Below, piece by piece: positions 1-6,805 of a stretch of 64,000 bases of DNA. Every line of letters starts with the position of its first letter. The first letter of the stretch is position 1. Under the pieces are notes generated by a model. It was given only the letters and a program-made list of their open reading frames with translations, made no database searches and had not been told where the DNA came from. A program made the position numbers and the translations under genes. The DNA comes from Rhodospirillales bacterium (lineage in GTDB: Bacteria; Pseudomonadota; Alphaproteobacteria; Rhodospirillales; Shumkoniaceae), in assembly GCA_014859895.1 (NCBI GenBank), contig JACZKS010000106.1, positions 28,260 through 92,259 of the forward strand, in the 5' to 3' direction.

Positions 1-1
1 G

Positions 2-400
2 CAATACTCGGCGCCACAGCAGGTCCAGGCGAACAATCCGAGCGTCACCTATAAATTCAACGGCGACCAGGAACTGCTTCAGGCCAATCAGAGCGCCACG
101 ACGTTCTGCAACCAGTATCGGTCCGCCGCGCAGACTTCATCCATCACCGCCTCTCCGGAAGGCGGCAAGACGGTAATCTTCGAATGCGTGCCGATGCCGG
201 TGGTGATGACGACGGCCGGAGCCCCGGCGCAGCCGTTCAATCCCAATCCGACCTACACCTACAGTACGGACCAGGATCTGCTGGACGCCTCGAGAAACGC
301 CGAAACCTACTGCATGAACAATGGGTCTCAACGGGCGCTCTCGACCATCGTCACAAACGCCAATGGAACCAAGAGCGTCACGTTCCAGTGCACGCGCTAG
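2..400 (+). CDS. 3' end of a protein with two tandem copies of a ~50-residue Cys-containing domain
   Basis: The open frame enters from the left edge without a start and ends in TAG, giving at least 132 residues. The track lists only its last 70 residues from an internal ATG. It contains two similar segments, roughly residues 14-65 and 82-132. Each starts with an aromatic stretch (VTYKF, YTYST), continues D-Q-E/D-L-L-x-A, an F/Y-C pair and a polar loop, and ends in a V-x-F-x-C motif. The two Cys per copy suggest a disulfide and hence an exported protein. No family was recognised. The next gene is a tiny membrane protein on the same strand. Coding status is supported by the internal duplication. 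Confidence 0.65.
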   Translation, partial: QYSAPQQVQANNPSVTYKFNGDQELLQANQSATTFCNQYRSAAQTSSITASPEGGKTVIFECVPMPVVMTTAGAPAQPFNPNPTYTYSTDQDLLDASRNAETYCMNNGSQRALSTIVTNANGTKSVTFQCTR

Positions 401-416
401 TCTTAAGGAGGTTTCC

Positions 417-515
417 ATGGGTGGTGTTTCCAAAAGCCGGTTGGTCATCCCGGGTGCGGTTTTGCCGCTCACCCGTCCTCGACCTCGCGTCGTATGGAGG
501 ACACCATGTCGTTGA
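417..515 (+). CDS. possible 32-residue leader ORF with a very strong ribosome binding site
   Basis: A textbook Shine-Dalgarno sequence (TAAGGAGG) lies 5 bases before an ATG that opens a 32-codon frame beginning MGGVSKSRL. Its TGA stop lies at 513-515, just inside the start of the next gene (ATG 506), so the two could be translationally coupled. The peptide is basic, has no membrane segment and resembles nothing I know. It may be a leader peptide or chance; only the ribosome binding site and the coupling geometry support it. Confidence 0.25.
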   Translation: MGGVSKSRLVIPGAVLPLTRPRPRVVWRTPCR

Positions 516-679
516 TCTTGATCGCGCTCATCGTATTTCTGCTGCTTGGTGGTGGCGGCTATTACGGCTATCGCCGGCAGTATTACGGGATCGGAGGCAT
601 CAGTTCGATTTCCGTCCTGCTCGTCGTCTTGCTCGTCCTGATCCTGTTTGGCGGGCCGCACATGAGTTTTTTCAACTAG
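506..679 (+). CDS. DUF3309-like mini membrane protein
   Basis: A 57-residue protein with two hydrophobic segments: residues 2-14 (SLILIALIVFLLL) and 33-48 (SVLLVVLLVLILF). They flank a Gly/Tyr-rich loop (GGGGYYGYRRQYYG). This layout matches the DUF3309 family of tiny integral membrane proteins common in proteobacteria, whose function is unknown. I chose ATG 506 over the track's ATG 494 because GGAGG at 498-502 sits just before it and the hydrophobic segment then starts at residue 2. The gene follows the Cys-domain gene on the same strand and converges with the TAXI gene. Confidence 0.7.
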   Translation: MSLILIALIVFLLLGGGGYYGYRRQYYGIGGISSISVLLVVLLVLILFGGPHMSFFN

Positions 680-692
680 CCCACAGGGCCCG

Positions 693-1682
693 CTACGGCA
701 AAAGCCCCGCCTCCCGATAGTAGCGGAGCGCCCCCGGGTGGATCGGCATCACCGCCTCGCTCGGCACCATGGCTTTCCTCTCAAGTCCCGAAAGTGCCGG
801 GTGCAGACGGCGGAAGTCGGCAAGATCCCCCAACACCGCCTTGGCCACGGCATAGACGAGATCGTCGGGCTGGCGCGCCGAGGTCAGAAGCACGGTCTGG
901 GTTCCGAAGGTCGGCGTGTCGGCCGGATTGCCCTCGTACATGCCGCCAGGAATGACCGAGGCGATATAATAGGGATGCGTCGCCAGCAGCCGGTCGATGG
1001 GGCCCCCGGCGACGGGCACCAGCCTGGCCCGGCACTCGCTCGTCGCCTCCTGGGTCAGGCCGTCGGGATGGGCTGCCTCGAAGATGATGGCGTCGACCCG
1101 GTTCGCGCACAGGGTCTCGTTCTGCTCGGTCGGGCCCAACTCCAGGGCGCGGTCGAAATCCGAGATCGTCCAGCCATAGAAGCCGAGCACGACATCGCGT
1201 GTGAAGGTGTAGCCGGCGCCGCGCTTGCCGATGCCGACGCGCCGGCCGCGGAGATCCTGGAAAGTGTGGATCGCCGAATCGGCCCGGGCGATGACGGCGA
1301 AGGATTCCCGGTGCAGGGCGATGACGGTGCGCAGCTCGCGATCGGGGCCGGTCGCCGCGAACGGCCCCTCGCCGCGATAGGCGCCATAGGCAAGGTCGGA
1401 TTGGGTGAGGCCGAATGTCGCCGTGCCGGCCCGCACCCTTTCGACATTGGCCACCGCGCCGTCGGACTCGATCGCGTGGCAGCGCTTGGCCGGATCCTCG
1501 GCATTGGCAAGATTGGCGATGCGGCAGATGGCGTTGCCGACCGGGTGGTAGATGGCGCCCGGGCTGGCCGCGGCGATGGTCACCGGCGCCCGCGTGACGA
1601 TGGCAATCGGGGCGGCGCACGAAGCCAGGCTGGCCGCCATGAAGACGGCGGCTGAGAGGCGGAACGATCGTTCACGCGTCAT
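693..1682 (-). CDS. TAXI-family TRAP solute-binding lipoprotein, orphan
   Basis: A 329-residue periplasmic binding protein of the TAXI type, which captures small organic acids for TRAP transporters. The start is set at ATG 1682, giving MTRERSFRLSAAVF followed by a lipobox (LASC, Cys about 18), so it should be lipid-anchored. The longer track start would overlap the upstream gene. Family hallmarks are a DLRGRRVGIGKRGAGYTF segment in the middle and the C-terminal HPGALRYYREAGLLP, typical of TAXI proteins. No TRAP permease gene is adjacent. The gene is last in an operon with a DUF6134 protein and an anchored protein. The ligand is unknown. Confidence 0.85.
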   Translation of the reverse strand: MTRERSFRLSAAVFMAASLASCAAPIAIVTRAPVTIAAASPGAIYHPVGNAICRIANLANAEDPAKRCHAIESDGAVANVERVRAGTATFGLTQSDLAYGAYRGEGPFAATGPDRELRTVIALHRESFAVIARADSAIHTFQDLRGRRVGIGKRGAGYTFTRDVVLGFYGWTISDFDRALELGPTEQNETLCANRVDAIIFEAAHPDGLTQEATSECRARLVPVAGGPIDRLLATHPYYIASVIPGGMYEGNPADTPTFGTQTVLLTSARQPDDLVYAVAKAVLGDLADFRRLHPALSGLERKAMVPSEAVMPIHPGALRYYREAGLLP

Positions 1683-1719
1683 GGCCTGATCTCCCATCGC
1701 CGGCCGGGAACGGCGGTTC

Positions 1720-2427
1720 CTACGCATCGAGCCGATAGTGGATCTGCGCGCCATCGCGCTCGAATTCGCCCTGCACCCATCGGCCTCCATCGTCATACCA
1801 GATGCTGCCGGCGATATAGGGCGTGATGAAGCGGTAGCGCGCCGTGCGAAGTGGCTGGCCGGCGAGCACGATCTGCTCATCGGCAAGTTTGCTCACGCTG
1901 ACGCCGATGACGCCGCCATATTGCGCATCGATGAGCGTGTCCTGCTGAAGAACCGCCGGCGTCCACAGGGAATTCGACGTCAAGGCACCACGTGCTGCGA
2001 GGTAAGGGCCGGCCCTGCTGACAACGCGAAAGCCGTGCGGAACCGCCACGCCCTCGACATCGATCGTCTCGCCGTGTTCCATCGTCCTACTGCTCAGCGA
2101 CATCAGACGGCCATCCTGCCAGATCTCCTCGGAGTGGTGGCTGAAGGCGTACACCGTGAAGAAGAGAGCCTTGACCACGAGATCGATGTCGGTGGTCACC
2201 CGGGTCTGCCCGGTTGCCGCGAAATGGTGGACTACGTGCGCGCCGATGCGGTCGCCCTTATAGAGGACCGAGAACTGGCGGTCGGCGGTCTCTCCTGGGA
2301 GGACGCCGGCCGTGCTGGACCATGCGATGCGCGGCAGGGCGCTGACCGCCGTTGCCGCCAGAACGGAAACCAGCAGCGTGCGCCGGCGGATCGATATCGG
2401 CGTTGGTGGGGGAGTGAATGCGTGCAC
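1720..2427 (-). CDS. DUF6134 family exported protein
   Basis: About 235 residues. The N-terminus carries a Tat-like signal (SIRRRTLLVSVLAATAVSA), so export is expected. The body matches the DUF6134 pattern I know: FSVLYKGDRIGAH near the start, EEIWQDGRLMSLSSRT in the middle and IWYDDGGRWVQGEFERDGAQIHYRL at the end, probably a beta-sheet protein. Function is unknown. I prefer GTG 2427 because it places the signal near the N-terminus and follows the upstream stop by 13 bases. The track start at 2520 would overlap the upstream gene. It sits 37 bases before the TAXI lipoprotein gene and is probably co-transcribed with it. Confidence 0.7.
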   Translation of the reverse strand: MHAFTPPPTPISIRRRTLLVSVLAATAVSALPRIAWSSTAGVLPGETADRQFSVLYKGDRIGAHVVHHFAATGQTRVTTDIDLVVKALFFTVYAFSHHSEEIWQDGRLMSLSSRTMEHGETIDVEGVAVPHGFRVVSRAGPYLAARGALTSNSLWTPAVLQQDTLIDAQYGGVIGVSVSKLADEQIVLAGQPLRTARYRFITPYIAGSIWYDDGGRWVQGEFERDGAQIHYRLDA

Positions 2428-2440
2428 GGCTGAGCCTGGC

Positions 2441-3097
2441 TTAGCGCTCGGATTTAGCGCGATAGCCGGCCTTCTCCGCATCGGTCTTGCAGACGAAGGA
2501 GCCGCCCGCGGTGCGGCCATACCAGCGCTCGGCGCTCAAATTATAGACGGGCGAGCGCCTGTTCACCCACACCACGGTGTCGGCCGGACAGTGATCCTTG
2601 GCCTCTTGATCAAATTGAAACCGTGCGGTCTGGGCCAGGGTTTGCGACTCGAGAGCGGCGGCCCCACCGTTAAGGATCCCGAGGACCAGCCGATCAAACT
2701 GAAACCTTTCGCTCTGGATCCCGGCGAGCGGATCGGCCGCCGCCAACCCACCGGTGAGAACCGCCAGAACGAGTAGCAACGCCGGAATGAGCGCCAGGGA
2801 AAGCATTTGCGGCCAGCGCGTCGGCCGTGCGGGGGTGACTTTCGCGACGGCGTCCAGCGTCGCCTCAGGCCGGCTCTCCGGCCCGCCGCGCCACGTCGCA
2901 ATCTCCGGGCAATCCCGTTCCATCCGCGCGATCTGCTGCTCGACCTTGAAGATCGCGTCGTTGGCGAAGGCAATGACAACCGTTTCTCCGGCGGCGGTGA
3001 CGATTTCCATTTCGACACGACGCTCATCCAGAAAGGCGATGAGCCCCATCGTGGCCGCGCGGTAATGCTTTTGCCCATGCAGATCAACCATGGTCAC
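2441..3097 (-). CDS. membrane-anchored protein with C-terminal W-V-N / WYG motif
   Basis: A 218-residue protein with a cytoplasmic N-terminal part (residues 1-95), one transmembrane helix (about 98-120, LSLALIPALLLVLAVLTGG) and an outer part. The C-terminal ~45 residues, starting CPADTVVWVNRRSPVYN and containing RWYGRTAGGSFVCKTDAEKAGYR, match a small module found at the ends of many proteobacterial secreted proteins (W-V-N..S..Y......YG.T..G.Y.C...A...GYR). The two Cys could pair. The gene opens a three-gene minus-strand operon with DUF6134 and TAXI genes. Function not recognised. Confidence 0.7.
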   Translation of the reverse strand: MTMVDLHGQKHYRAATMGLIAFLDERRVEMEIVTAAGETVVIAFANDAIFKVEQQIARMERDCPEIATWRGGPESRPEATLDAVAKVTPARPTRWPQMLSLALIPALLLVLAVLTGGLAAADPLAGIQSERFQFDRLVLGILNGGAAALESQTLAQTARFQFDQEAKDHCPADTVVWVNRRSPVYNLSAERWYGRTAGGSFVCKTDAEKAGYRAKSER

Positions 3098-3206
3098 TCT
3101 CCCTATTGCCGGCCACGACAGGAGGCGGTTACCCTGAACCTGATGATGAGTTTAGAAGAGGAGAAGGGGCGGCGGCAGAGTCGGAAAATACTCAGGAGTC
3201 TTCCAC

Positions 3207-3335
3207 TCAATTGGCAGAGGTAATGGGAGTTCCTGGACCCACCTCAACGTCTTCTTTAATGTCTTCAATCGCCCCAAGGGCTTTCTGGTTTGTAAGTAGA
3301 TGGTAGACATGCGGCCATAGGGATTTGGTGAACAT
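3207..3335 (-). CDS. possible 42-residue small protein
   Basis: The minus-strand frame starts at ATG 3335 (MFTKSLWPHVYHLLTN) and ends at TGA 3207. It is below the length cut of the ORF track. The composition looks protein-like (QKALGAIEDIKEDVEVGPG, an amphipathic helix), but no clear Shine-Dalgarno precedes it and I recognise no family. It lies 88 bases downstream of the antitoxin remnant on the same strand, where a toxin gene would be expected, but it does not resemble a RES-domain toxin. It may be a gene fragment. Confidence 0.2.
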   Translation of the reverse strand: MFTKSLWPHVYHLLTNQKALGAIEDIKEDVEVGPGTPITSAN

Positions 3336-3423
3336 CCGCTTTTTACAGCACTCCGACCTTCTGACCTACGGACCGGCCGCTACGGGCACTCAGCGGCGTG
3401 GCTATCCTCGCGGCCGATCCTCT

Positions 3424-3612
3424 TCAAGCCGACCGACCCTGGCCGTTACGCTTCAGCAGATTCTCGACGATGTCGATCCCCACCGGGCTGCCCAGGAGAT
3501 CGATGGGTCGCAATCCGTGCACGCTGGCTTGGGGGTCACCATCCAATTCTCGGCTCTCTCCTGCGAACTGAGGGTTGTCGTCGCCGTCACCAGGATAAAG
3601 GCAAAGGTCCAT
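3424..3612 (-). pseudogene. frameshifted remnant of a DUF2384 (MbcA/ParS/Xre) antitoxin
   Basis: One minus-strand frame ends with DPQASVHGLRPIDLLGSPVG followed by IDIVENLLKRNGQGRSA. This fits the C-terminal pattern of DUF2384 antitoxins (W..P...L.G..P.DLL....G...V...L.R...G). The expected preceding Trp-containing piece (ERAENWMVTP) is found in the neighbouring frame directly upstream, so a frameshift around 3530-3545 separates them. No N-terminal helix-turn-helix half and no RES toxin partner remain. The call rests on motif memory. A functional short protein is unlikely. Confidence 0.5.
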
Positions 3613-3730
3613 GGCCGTTTCGCTCTGCTCCCTACGGACGCGCAGCGCGGATCAATGTTGCTATCCACGGTTGACTGTTTCCACCGAGGGTGAGAGGCTC
3701 GGTGCCAAACTTCTCTTGGGGGGAATTGCT

Positions 3731-4393
3731 ATGACAGCAGCGTTTCGAGCGATGCTTGTCGTCGGCATAGCCGCGTTTCTGGGAGGCTGTGCCGTCGGCA
3801 GAAGCGTTGTCCCTCTGGATCAGAGCCGCGTGTTTGAGAACCCCATTTCGGGAACACCAGTCAAGATAACCTCAATCGAGGATGCGCGCATTTTTGAGTT
3901 GGCGCCGAAAGACCCTTCCACGCCGTCTTTGCAGGATGGTGAAATCGGCAACAGCGCAATCACTGCGAGGGCTTTTGCGCGTAAACGAGGCGGGTTTGGC
4001 AAGGCCTTCGGGGACATCCTGTTGCCGGAAGGACAGACCGTCGCTGGCGTTATGGAGGACTCGATTGGGAATGGCTTTCGCAAGGCCGGCTATCGGGTGC
4101 TTCAACCGGGCGATCAAGGCTATGAGCAGGCCATCGCGGTCGATGCGTGGGTAAGACAGTATTGGACGTGGGTTAATTTCGGTTTCTGGGCCCTCACCGT
4201 TCATTGTCGGGTCGAAGTCGATCTCAAAGGGAATTTGCCGGCTCTCGGCGGCGGGCTTACCATCCCTGCGGAAGTTTCCGAGGACATGCAGGCGGTATTC
4301 GAGGAGGATTGGCAGCGAATCGCCGCCAAGGGACGGGATCGGGTTTCTGAAAATGTGGCGCAAACGCTTGCGGATAAACCGAAGCCCCGTTAG
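3731..4393 (+). CDS. YajG-like outer-membrane lipoprotein
   Basis: A 220-residue lipoprotein. The chosen start, ATG 3731 after a GGGGG tract, gives a clean signal (MTAAFRAMLVVGIAAFLGGC) with lipobox LGGC. Downstream are IEDARIFELAPKDPSTPSL, ARKRGGFGKAFGDILLPEGQTV and a GYRVL segment. This pattern is shared with YajG-like lipoproteins, some annotated in databases as flagellar biosynthesis proteins, without proof. The longer track start at 3611 would destroy the signal. The gene converges with apeR, 14 bases apart. Role unknown, probably envelope. Confidence 0.75.
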   Translation: MTAAFRAMLVVGIAAFLGGCAVGRSVVPLDQSRVFENPISGTPVKITSIEDARIFELAPKDPSTPSLQDGEIGNSAITARAFARKRGGFGKAFGDILLPEGQTVAGVMEDSIGNGFRKAGYRVLQPGDQGYEQAIAVDAWVRQYWTWVNFGFWALTVHCRVEVDLKGNLPALGGGLTIPAEVSEDMQAVFEEDWQRIAAKGRDRVSENVAQTLADKPKPR

Positions 4394-4407
4394 GCGGCGT
4401 TTTATCC
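4372..4407. repeat. inverted repeat at the convergent junction with apeR
   Basis: Perfect 7-bp arms GGATAAA and TTTATCC enclose 22 bases spanning the stop codon of the lipoprotein gene, and the repeat ends one base before the apeR stop. It might fold as a weak bidirectional terminator, but the stem is AT-rich and no clear T-run follows. Confidence 0.3.
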
Positions 4408-5634
4408 TTACGCCCGTCCGAAGATCAGCGACGTATTGATCCCGCCGAACGCGAAGTTGTTGGACATGAGATGGGCGATCTCGATCTTGCGGCCGTGGCC
4501 TCGGAGATAGTCGAGGTTCGCGCACCGCGGATCCACGGCGTCCAGGTTGGCGGTGTGGCAGAACCAGCCCTCGCGCATCATTTCGATGCCAAGCCAGGCC
4601 TCCAGCGCGCCGCACGCGCCCAGCGAATGGCCGAAATAGCTCTTGAGGGAGTGGATGGGAATCCGCTCGCCGAAAACACGCTGCGTTGCCTGGCTTTCGG
4701 CGATGTCGCCCCATTCAGTGGCGGTGCCGTGGGCGTTGACGAAACCGACTTCCCCTGGCGGCAGGCCGGCGTCCTCAAGCGCCAGGCGCAGGGCGACCTC
4801 CATGGTCTCGGCCTGCGGTTGGGTGACATGGGCGCCGTCCGAGTTGGTGCCGAAGCCGACGACCTCGGCGTGGATGGTGGCGCCCCGCGCCACCGCGCGT
4901 TCCCGCTCCTCGAGGATCAGTGTCGTTGCGCCTTCGCCGATGACCAGGCCGTCGCGGTCCTTGTCGAAGGGACGGGGCGTCCGTTCGGGGGCGTCGTTCG
5001 TTGTCGACGTGGCGTAGAGGGTGTCGAAGACGGCGGATTCCGTGATGTCGAGTTCCTCGGCGCCGCCCGCGATCATGACGTCGGCCTTGCCGTAGCGGAT
5101 GGACTCGGCGGCATAGCCGATGGCCTGGCTGCCCGAGGTGCAGGCGCTGGACGTGGTGATGATGCGCCCGGTGACGCCGAAGAACAGGCTGATGTTCACC
5201 GCCGCGGTGTGGCTCATCATCTGGATGTAGCTGGTGGCGTTGAGGGTCTTCGAGGCACCGTGCATCATCAACTCGGCGAAGGCCAGCACCGGGGCCGGGC
5301 TGCCGAACGAAGACCCGAAGGCGATGCCGGTACGTCCCGACTTCAGAATGGGATCGTCGAGAAGGCCGGCACCGGCCAGGGCCTTCTCGGTGGCGAACAC
5401 GGCCATGCGCGCCACCGGGCCCATGGTTCGCGTCTTCTTCCGGGGATAGCGCTCGTCGAAGGAGAAGTCCGCCACCGGCGCGGCGAGGCGGGTGTGGATG
5501 CCGGTGAAGCGTTCCCATTCGGCCATGTGGCGCACGCCGGTCCGCCCCTCGGCCAGGGCCGCCCGGATGGTCGGCCAGTCGTTGCCGAGCGCCGTGACGC
5601 CCTGCATGCCGGTGACGACGACGCGCCGCATCAC
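4408..5634 (-). CDS. apeR: aryl polyene beta-ketoacyl-ACP synthase ApeR
   Basis: A 408-residue FabF-type condensing enzyme that extends ACP-bound chains with malonyl units. The nucleophile lies in TTSSACTSGSQ (Cys about 165). The catalytic histidines are in VNAHGTATEWGD and SYFGHSLGACGALE, so all three catalytic positions are present. The start is GTG 5634 or ATG 5631; the GTG overlaps the apeQ stop by four bases (GTGA). It is the last gene of the minus-strand APE operon. Being a second complete ketosynthase next to apeO, it matches ApeR of described Ape systems. Confidence 0.9.
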   Translation of the reverse strand: MMRRVVVTGMQGVTALGNDWPTIRAALAEGRTGVRHMAEWERFTGIHTRLAAPVADFSFDERYPRKKTRTMGPVARMAVFATEKALAGAGLLDDPILKSGRTGIAFGSSFGSPAPVLAFAELMMHGASKTLNATSYIQMMSHTAAVNISLFFGVTGRIITTSSACTSGSQAIGYAAESIRYGKADVMIAGGAEELDITESAVFDTLYATSTTNDAPERTPRPFDKDRDGLVIGEGATTLILEERERAVARGATIHAEVVGFGTNSDGAHVTQPQAETMEVALRLALEDAGLPPGEVGFVNAHGTATEWGDIAESQATQRVFGERIPIHSLKSYFGHSLGACGALEAWLGIEMMREGWFCHTANLDAVDPRCANLDYLRGHGRKIEIAHLMSNNFAFGGINTSLIFGRA

Positions 5635-6356
5635 ACCATGCCCCCGTTGACCGAAACGACCTGACGGGTCACATAACCGGCGTCGTCGGACACCAGAAAG
5701 GCGACGACGGCCGCGACATCCTCGGGCGTGCCCAGGCGGCGCATCGGGATCAGCCGCATCATCTCGTCGCGCGGCATGTCCGCCACCATCTGGGTGTCGA
5801 TGATCCCCGGCGCCACGCAGTTGACGGTGATGTTCCGCTTCGCCAGTTCGATGGCCAAGGCCTTGGCGGCGCCGATGATTCCGGCCTTGGCGGCGCTATA
5901 GTTGACCTGGCCCCGGTTGCCGACCAGGCCGGAGACAGAGGAGAGGGCGACGATCCGCCCGCCCTTGCGGGCCGAAACCATCGGCATCACGGACGGGCGA
6001 AGCACGTTGTAGAAGCCGTCGAGATTGGTCCCGAGCACGCTATCCCACTCGTCGTCCTCCATGGCAGGAAAGGCGTTGTCGCGGGCCACCCCGGCGCACA
6101 GCACGATGCCCCAGTAGGCGCCGTGCGCCTCGATGTCGGTTTCGAGCGCCGCGCGGCAGGCGGCACGGTCGGCGATGTCGAAGGTGAGGATGCGCCCATC
6201 CGATCCCGCCTTGCGGACCTCGGCCAGGGTCTCCCCGGCACCCTCGGCATCGGATCGGCAGTGGACGACGACGGCGGAGGCCTGGCGGGCGAGGCGGATG
6301 GCGACCGCCCGTCCGATGCCCTTGCTGGCGCCGGTGACCAGCACGGTTTTGGTCAT
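5631..6356 (-). CDS. apeQ: aryl polyene 3-ketoacyl-ACP reductase ApeQ (SDR)
   Basis: A 241-residue FabG-like short-chain dehydrogenase that reduces the beta-keto group of the growing polyene on ACP with NAD(P)H. Visible motifs are the cofactor-binding TGASKGIG near residue 8, the catalytic Ser region (VALSSVSG), YSAAKAG (Tyr-x-x-x-Lys) and a VNCVAPGIIDT segment. The length is typical for the family. It overlaps apeP and apeR by four bases each, which points to tight translational coupling. Confidence 0.92.
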   Translation of the reverse strand: MTKTVLVTGASKGIGRAVAIRLARQASAVVVHCRSDAEGAGETLAEVRKAGSDGRILTFDIADRAACRAALETDIEAHGAYWGIVLCAGVARDNAFPAMEDDEWDSVLGTNLDGFYNVLRPSVMPMVSARKGGRIVALSSVSGLVGNRGQVNYSAAKAGIIGAAKALAIELAKRNITVNCVAPGIIDTQMVADMPRDEMMRLIPMRRLGTPEDVAAVVAFLVSDDAGYVTRQVVSVNGGMV

Positions 6357-6805
6357 TCTTTCCCTCCGAAGGTGCCCAGGTCCTTGGGCTGGTAAACGTT
6401 CAAACGGGCTTCCGCCACCACGGCGCCGGTGCGCCTGATTTCGCAGTCGAAGCAGGCCATCTCGTCATCGCGCAGGGCGACGCGGGCCGAGATTTCCAAC
6501 CGCTCGCCGACACGGAAAAGGGGTACGTGCGCCTCAAACCGTCGCGTGCCCAAAAGGAACCCGACGCGGACGGCTTCCCCCGCCGCCAGCGCTTCCGCGC
6601 CGGCGAAGGCGCCGCAGGCCTGGGCCATGAGCTCGATCCCCACATGCGCGGGAACGCCGTCGCCGGCGAGGAACGGGTGGCCGGTACCGATCGTGGCCAC
6701 GGCCAGGATGCTGTCGGTGTCGTACCCGATCACCTCGTCCAGCAGCACCATCGGCGGGGCGTGGGGCAGCAGGTGTTCGACGGGCCAGGGACAAGGGATC
6801 ACCAT
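6353..6805 (-). CDS. apeP: aryl polyene hotdog dehydratase ApeP
   Basis: A 150-residue FabZ/FabA-like hotdog protein. It carries HAPPMVLLDEV at about residues 15-25 and a second conserved part (AHVGIELMAQACGAFAGAEAL). In described Ape systems ApeP forms a dehydratase with ApeI that makes the double bonds. The track hides it as the tail of a longer frame (6353-8041). I place the start at ATG 6805, overlapping apeO by 7 bases, so that MVIPCPWPVEHLLPH leads into the domain. The apeQ start overlaps its stop (ATGA). Confidence 0.85.
   Translation of the reverse strand: MVIPCPWPVEHLLPHAPPMVLLDEVIGYDTDSILAVATIGTGHPFLAGDGVPAHVGIELMAQACGAFAGAEALAAGEAVRVGFLLGTRRFEAHVPLFRVGERLEISARVALRDDEMACFDCEIRRTGAVVAEARLNVYQPKDLGTFGGKE

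Larger units (their letters stand above)
3098..3730. other. gene-poor stretch with remnants
   Basis: About 630 bases lie between two divergent genes. The plus-strand ORFs listed here (3106-3306, 3325-3693) have no recognisable content. On the minus strand there is a broken DUF2384-type antitoxin segment (3424-3612) and a 42-codon ORF (3207-3335). No transposase or clean terminal repeats were seen, so I read it as an eroded insertion region. Confidence 0.5.

Noticed and set aside
3325-3693. 122-codon plus-strand ORF as a gene
   Set aside because: No ribosome site and no family signal; the minus strand of the same stretch carries the antitoxin-like remnant.
4471-5664. 397-codon plus-strand ORF across apeR
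   Set aside because: Antisense to a ketosynthase with intact catalytic motifs; no recognisable protein features.
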